Source: an uncultured Lachnospiraceae bacterium (GTDB lineage Bacteria > Bacillota > Clostridia > Lachnospirales > Lachnospiraceae). From it: DNA of 32,629 nt. Positions 28,664 to 32,629 of this stretch are shown here, one piece after another. The translations under genes were made by a program, and so were the position numbers. The DNA is taken from positions 1-32,629 of the forward strand of contig CAJOOB010000062.1 of NCBI GenBank assembly GCA_905236025.1, read 5' to 3'. A model generated the notes under the pieces. That model was not told the DNA's origin. It worked only from the letters and a program-made list of their open reading frames with translations, and did no database searches. The first letter of the stretch is position 1, and every line of letters begins with the position of its first letter.

Positions 28664-29110
28664 TTATTTCTCACAAACCTTTACAAGCAATTTGCCCGTT
28701 ACCTCTTTGTGCAAATGAATTTCAACATTATAACTGCCAATGCTCTTGATTGGCTCATTTAATACGATTTTCTTTTTATCGAATTCAAGCCCTAACTGAC
28801 TCTTTGCAGCCTCCGCAATTTCCTTTGAGGAAATCGAACCAAACGCTCTTCCGTCTTTTCCTGCTTTTAAGCTTAGGGTTACGGACTTTTGTTCTAAATC
28901 CTTCGCAAGCTCCTTTGCCTCAGCAAGATGCATTGCTTCTACCTTTTCGTCATTTGCTTTTTTTAATTTTAAATCATTTAAATTCTTAGGAGTTGCCTCG
29001 ATTCCGAGCTTCTTGTTGATAAGCACGTTTCTGGCATATCCGTCATTAACTTTTACAACTTCGCCCTTTTTACCAAGGTTTTTTACGTCCTGCAATAAAA
29101 TAACTTCCAT
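28664..29110 (-). CDS. rplI: 50S ribosomal protein L9
   Basis: 148 aa; [40 protein letters not shown]. Confidence 0.97.
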   Translation of the reverse strand: MEVILLQDVKNLGKKGEVVKVNDGYARNVLINKKLGIEATPKNLNDLKLKKANDEKVEAMHLAEAKELAKDLEQKSVTLSLKAGKDGRAFGSISSKEIAEAAKSQLGLEFDKKKIVLNEPIKSIGSYNVEIHLHKEVTGKLLVKVCEK

Positions 29111-31179
29111 TAGATTGCTCCTTCCTCAAGCATTTGTTTCACTGTGTTCTTAACAATCTTCTTAGCTTCATCCATGGTCGTATCTTCAAGCTGAGCTCCG
29201 GCAACACCAAGATGTCCGCCGCCGCCAAGTCTTTCCATTATAATCTGAACGTTAACCTCGTCCATGGATCTTGCACTTATAAATATCTTTTCCTGATATT
29301 CCGTAAGTACAAACGCAGCCTTAATTCCGCTGATATCCATTAATTCATTTGCCGCCTGAGCCGCAACGACCGTTGGACTTTCAATTCCCTCATTCGGGGA
29401 AACCGACAAAATGAAGTGGTCCAAAAATACTTCCGCATTGCTGATAGCCACAGCCCTTGCCTTATAATCAGAGAAATTATCTCTTAAAATCTTCTTTACC
29501 TTTGTAATGTCCGCACCCTTCTTTTTAAGGAATGCCGCTGCTTCAAAGGTTCTAACGCCTGCCTTTGACGAGAAATTGTTTGTATCAATAAGCATACCGC
29601 CGTACATTGCGTTTGCTTCCTGCTGCTTAATCTTGATTTCATCCGGAATATACTGTAATACTTCGGCAATCATCTCGCATGCTGATGATGCAAAAGGTTC
29701 AATATATGAAAGCACCGCATTCTCAATAACTTCCGTTGTCTGTCTGTGGTGATCGAGTACCACAATTGACTTGCATTTCTCCAAAAGTTCCGGACACTCT
29801 GTTCTTGACGGACGGTTAACATCCACAACAACAACTACCGTGTTTTTATCAAGAATTTCCAAAGCCTGCTCACTGTTAATAAAGACATTCTCATATTCCT
29901 GAATTTCTTTAACATGTTCAAGCATTGGTCTTAATGAACTTGTTACCTCATTAATAACAATATATGCTTTCTTCTCCTGGTTCCTTGCCACCTTATACAC
30001 ACCGATAGCCGCGCCTAAGGCGTCCGTATCACCAAGCTGATGTCCCATAATGATAACTTTTTCTTTTTCTTCAAACACCTCAACCAAAGCGTGAGCTTTA
30101 ACTCTCGCCTTAACTCTTGTGTTTTTCTCAACCTGCTTGGACTTACCGCCGTAATAATAAACCTTATCGCCTGCCTTGACAACAGCCTGATCGCCGCCTC
30201 TTCCCAAAGCAAGGTCAACCGCGTTTCTTGCGTATTCCATGTTTTTATTGTAGGTATCTCCGCCTGCGCCAATACCGACACTGATTGTAATTGACATATC
30301 GTTACCAATATTTACGGTCTTTACATCATCCACAAGCGAGAATTTGTCTGACTGAAGATACTCAAGATACTTCTGTTTAAAGATGATAAGGTATTTATCT
30401 CTTTCAAGTTTTTTTGTAATGGCATCCATCTCGGCGAGATACTTATTAATTTTTCTGTCAACAAGGGCTGAAAGAAGGGATCTTCTTACTTCTTCAACAC
30501 TAAGCATTGCTTCCTCGTAATTATCAAGGTAAAGAAGGCCGACAAGCATTGTCTGATCATAGACTTCCTTACGTAACTGCGTTTCTTCCGTTACGTCAAT
30601 CGCATACACAGCAACAACGAAATCGCGGCTATCATAATCATCTGAATTTTCGTCAGCTCCAAAGGCACTACGAACGTCAACTTTTTTAAACTGCATTCTG
30701 AAGTGTCTGTCGTATGCGTCAATTTCTTTTATATTTTCATTATTTTCACCAAAAATGGTGTAATCATCTTCCTCAATGCCCTCAAAATATGTCTTTATGG
30801 ACTTATTGTTATATTTCTTTTCCCCGATAATCTCCGCAAAGCACTTGTTTGCCCACATAATGCTTCCGGAAGTGTCAGTGAGACAATACGGAATATCAAG
30901 GTCTTTTAAAAGGAATTTCTGGACCTTTGCGTAATCCATGGCAAAGGAAATAAGCTTGCGCGTTAGATGCGGCTTATTAATAATATAATAGAGAACGATA
31001 ATAATACCGTAAAGAACCGCAAGCACGGCTAAGAAAATGCCAATTTTTCTGTATTCTCCAATAGATAAGTCTTTCACAAAAAACACAAGGCCGCAAAGCA
31101 GCATAATTACGCTCATTACAGCCGGTAACAATATATAAAGGGTAATCCTTCCTTTTGCTTTTTTTATACTTTTATTCAA
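29110..31179 (-). CDS. gdpP: GdpP/YybT-type cyclic-di-AMP phosphodiesterase (PAS, degenerate GGDEF, DHH-DHHA1)
   Basis: DHH motifs [37 protein letters not shown]1 [14 protein letters not shown]; gdpP-rplI-dnaB synteny. Start taken as TTG 31179 behind AAAGGAG; stop overlaps rplI start as TAATG. Confidence 0.92.
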   Translation of the reverse strand: MNKSIKKAKGRITLYILLPAVMSVIMLLCGLVFFVKDLSIGEYRKIGIFLAVLAVLYGIIIVLYYIINKPHLTRKLISFAMDYAKVQKFLLKDLDIPYCLTDTSGSIMWANKCFAEIIGEKKYNNKSIKTYFEGIEEDDYTIFGENNENIKEIDAYDRHFRMQFKKVDVRSAFGADENSDDYDSRDFVVAVYAIDVTEETQLRKEVYDQTMLVGLLYLDNYEEAMLSVEEVRRSLLSALVDRKINKYLAEMDAITKKLERDKYLIIFKQKYLEYLQSDKFSLVDDVKTVNIGNDMSITISVGIGAGGDTYNKNMEYARNAVDLALGRGGDQAVVKAGDKVYYYGGKSKQVEKNTRVKARVKAHALVEVFEEKEKVIIMGHQLGDTDALGAAIGVYKVARNQEKKAYIVINEVTSSLRPMLEHVKEIQEYENVFINSEQALEILDKNTVVVVVDVNRPSRTECPELLEKCKSIVVLDHHRQTTEVIENAVLSYIEPFASSACEMIAEVLQYIPDEIKIKQQEANAMYGGMLIDTNNFSSKAGVRTFEAAAFLKKKGADITKVKKILRDNFSDYKARAVAISNAEVFLDHFILSVSPNEGIESPTVVAAQAANELMDISGIKAAFVLTEYQEKIFISARSMDEVNVQIIMERLGGGGHLGVAGAQLEDTTMDEAKKIVKNTVKQMLEEGAI

Positions 31180-31272
31180 ACTAATCTCCTTTGGCGTCAA
31201 ATCAGCCCAAAAAATAGTCAACACACCGCTTAATATTATACCATTTATATAAGTCAATTAAAAGAAAAAATT

Positions 31273-31296
31273 GGACGTCGCCTTTTGGCAACGTCC
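31273..31296 (-). terminator. intrinsic terminator of the rpsF-ssb-rpsR operon
   Basis: Minus strand GGACGTTGCC-AAAA-GGCGACGTCC followed by AATTTTTT. Confidence 0.8.
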
Positions 31297-31310
31297 TTAA
31301 ATAATTGAAA

Positions 31311-31580
31311 TTATTCAACTGTGTATGGTAAGAGTGCAATGTGACGAGCTCTCTTGATTGCAACTGTAAGTGCTCTCTGATGCTTTGCACATGTACCTGT
31401 AATTCTTCTTGGAAGAATCTTACCGCGCTCTGAAACGTACTTCTTTAACTTAGCAACGTCTCTGTAGCTGATTTCGCTTTCTTCACCACAAAATACGCAA
31501 ACTTTCTTTCTTCTGCGCATTGGTTTTCTCTTCATTGCGCCATCAGCATTCTTATCTGTTCTTTCTTTATTAACTGGCAT
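31311..31580 (-). CDS. rpsR: 30S ribosomal protein S18
   Basis: 89 aa; [61 protein letters not shown]. Confidence 0.97.
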   Translation of the reverse strand: MPVNKERTDKNADGAMKRKPMRRRKKVCVFCGEESEISYRDVAKLKKYVSERGKILPRRITGTCAKHQRALTVAIKRARHIALLPYTVE

Positions 31581-31602
31581 CTTAGCTTACCTCCGTATTT
31601 GA

Positions 31603-32061
31603 TTAAATAAACGGCATTTCTTCATCATCTACGCTGTCAGGGATGTTCATGAAACCATCTCCTGCGTTACCTGTTGGTGCGCTTGTCTCGCGAGGCTGCT
31701 GTCCACCTTCATTTGATGAAGCACCGCTTGCTGATTTGCTTTCTGCAAATTCAGCCTGTTCTACAACTACTTCTGTAGTGTAAACCTTCACACCGTCCTT
31801 ATTTGTGTAAGAACCTGTCTGAATTCTACCTTCTACAACTAACTTCGTTCCCTTATGAACATAGTGTTCAATGAATTCTCCGGTCTTGCCGAATGCTACG
31901 CAGCTGATAAAATCGGCTGTTTGTTCATTGTTTGATGAAGATCCTCTTCTTCTATCCACAGCAAGAGTAAATCTTGCGATTGCCATTTGATTTTCACCTG
32001 ATGATGAATATCTTACTTCAGGATCTTTTGTAAGTCTTCCGACTAATATTGCTTTGTTCAT
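31603..32061 (-). CDS. ssb: single-stranded DNA-binding protein
   Basis: 152 aa; MNKAILVGRLTKDPEVRY OB-fold start and acidic C-terminal tail DDEEMPFI. Confidence 0.97.
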   Translation of the reverse strand: MNKAILVGRLTKDPEVRYSSSGENQMAIARFTLAVDRRRGSSSNNEQTADFISCVAFGKTGEFIEHYVHKGTKLVVEGRIQTGSYTNKDGVKVYTTEVVVEQAEFAESKSASGASSNEGGQQPRETSAPTGNAGDGFMNIPDSVDDEEMPFI

Positions 32062-32078
32062 GTTAGCCTCCTTAATAA

Positions 32079-32366
32079 TTAAGCTTCTTTCTTAACAACA
32101 AGGAATCTTAATACATTTTCAAGAAGTCTCAATTCTGCCTCTACCTGACCAGGTACAGAATTCTCTGCCTCGAACTGAACGAAATAATAGAAAGCTTCTG
32201 TCTGACCTTTGATTTCGTAAGCAAGCTTTTTCTTTGAGCCATCTTCAACTTCGCCTACCTGTCCGCCGAAACGTGTAATGAAACCTTTAACCTGCTCAAG
32301 AGCAGCGTTTCTTTCGTCTTCTTCAAGGTTAGCACCAAGGATGACTGCTAATTCGTATTTATTCAT
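32079..32366 (-). CDS. rpsF: 30S ribosomal protein S6
   Basis: MNKYELAVILGANLEEDERNAALEQVKGFITRFGGQV; start placed at ATG 32366 behind GGAGG. Confidence 0.95.
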   Translation of the reverse strand: MNKYELAVILGANLEEDERNAALEQVKGFITRFGGQVGEVEDGSKKKLAYEIKGQTEAFYYFVQFEAENSVPGQVEAELRLLENVLRFLVVKKEA

Positions 32367-32537
32367 TTTGTTACCTCCTTCTGGTCTCTGGCCCATTTAC
32401 TGAAAATGAGCAAGGAATAATATATCACAAGTGCATAGTTTACCATAATATAAAACATATTGCAAGCCCTTTTTCGGAAAAATTATGTAAATCAAAAAAA
32501 TTATAATGCCGCTAAATACTGAATCTTTATACGTTAG

Positions 32538-32629
32538 AATCGAGTAGGCTGACTCCTACTCGATTTCGCATACGAACATTCCGCACTTAGTGCTCCATGT
32601 TCTTACGACCGGCAAATGAATTTGTATGC
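32538..32629. repeat. nested palindromic island (candidate dispersed repeat or structured RNA), truncated by window edge
   Basis: Perfect 11-bp stem AATCGAGTAGG/CCTACTCGATT (32538-32565); palindrome GAACAT-TCC-GCACT-T-AGTGC-TCC-ATGTTC (32574-32602); distal inverted arms GCATACGAA/TTTGTATGC. Confidence 0.5.

Noticed and set aside
32556-32627. Minus-strand C-terminal coding fragment ...IQIHLPVVRTWSTKCGMFVCEIE*
   Set aside because: Only 23 codons before the window edge, low-complexity palindromic DNA, and no family recognised; not called as CDS.

Overview
This 32.6 kb window is a gene-dense, moderately AT-rich chromosomal segment from a Firmicute. Gene content and the GlgC/GlgD pair suggest Clostridia, probably Lachnospiraceae (inference). 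It is mostly core genome. Minus strand, left end: partial ftsH, hpt, tilS, a divIC/ftsB-like gene, an S4-domain gene, HU and a hybrid multi-PAS histidine kinase. The middle has a PurF-like gene (+), prepilin peptidase and a PpiC/PrsA-like lipoprotein (-), mfd (+), spoVG-glgD-glgC (-), then murC, a DnaD-like primosome gene, a DnaI/DnaC-like loader, a long-form prs, a class A PBP and a ferredoxin (+). Right end, minus strand: a GH43-like lipoprotein, dnaB, rplI, gdpP, rpsR, ssb and rpsF. I see no CRISPR, rRNA, tRNA, transposase or prophage. I could not identify a clear new multi-gene system. The strongest second-look items are: (1) a PurF homologue with its glutaminase site visibly eroded but its PRPP motif kept; (2) a 16-bp palindrome, ATAACA-N4-TGTTAT, in only two places: inside the predicted promoter of that PurF-like gene and upstream of the DnaD-DnaI operon; (3) an array of DnaA-box-like 9-mers upstream of DnaD-DnaI; (4) a perfect terminator-like hairpin inside the only plausible N-terminal coding region of the PBP gene, just after prs; (5) a ~32-nt-arm hairpin between convergent genes; (6) a nested palindromic island at the right edge. 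All motif claims were read by eye and need computational confirmation.
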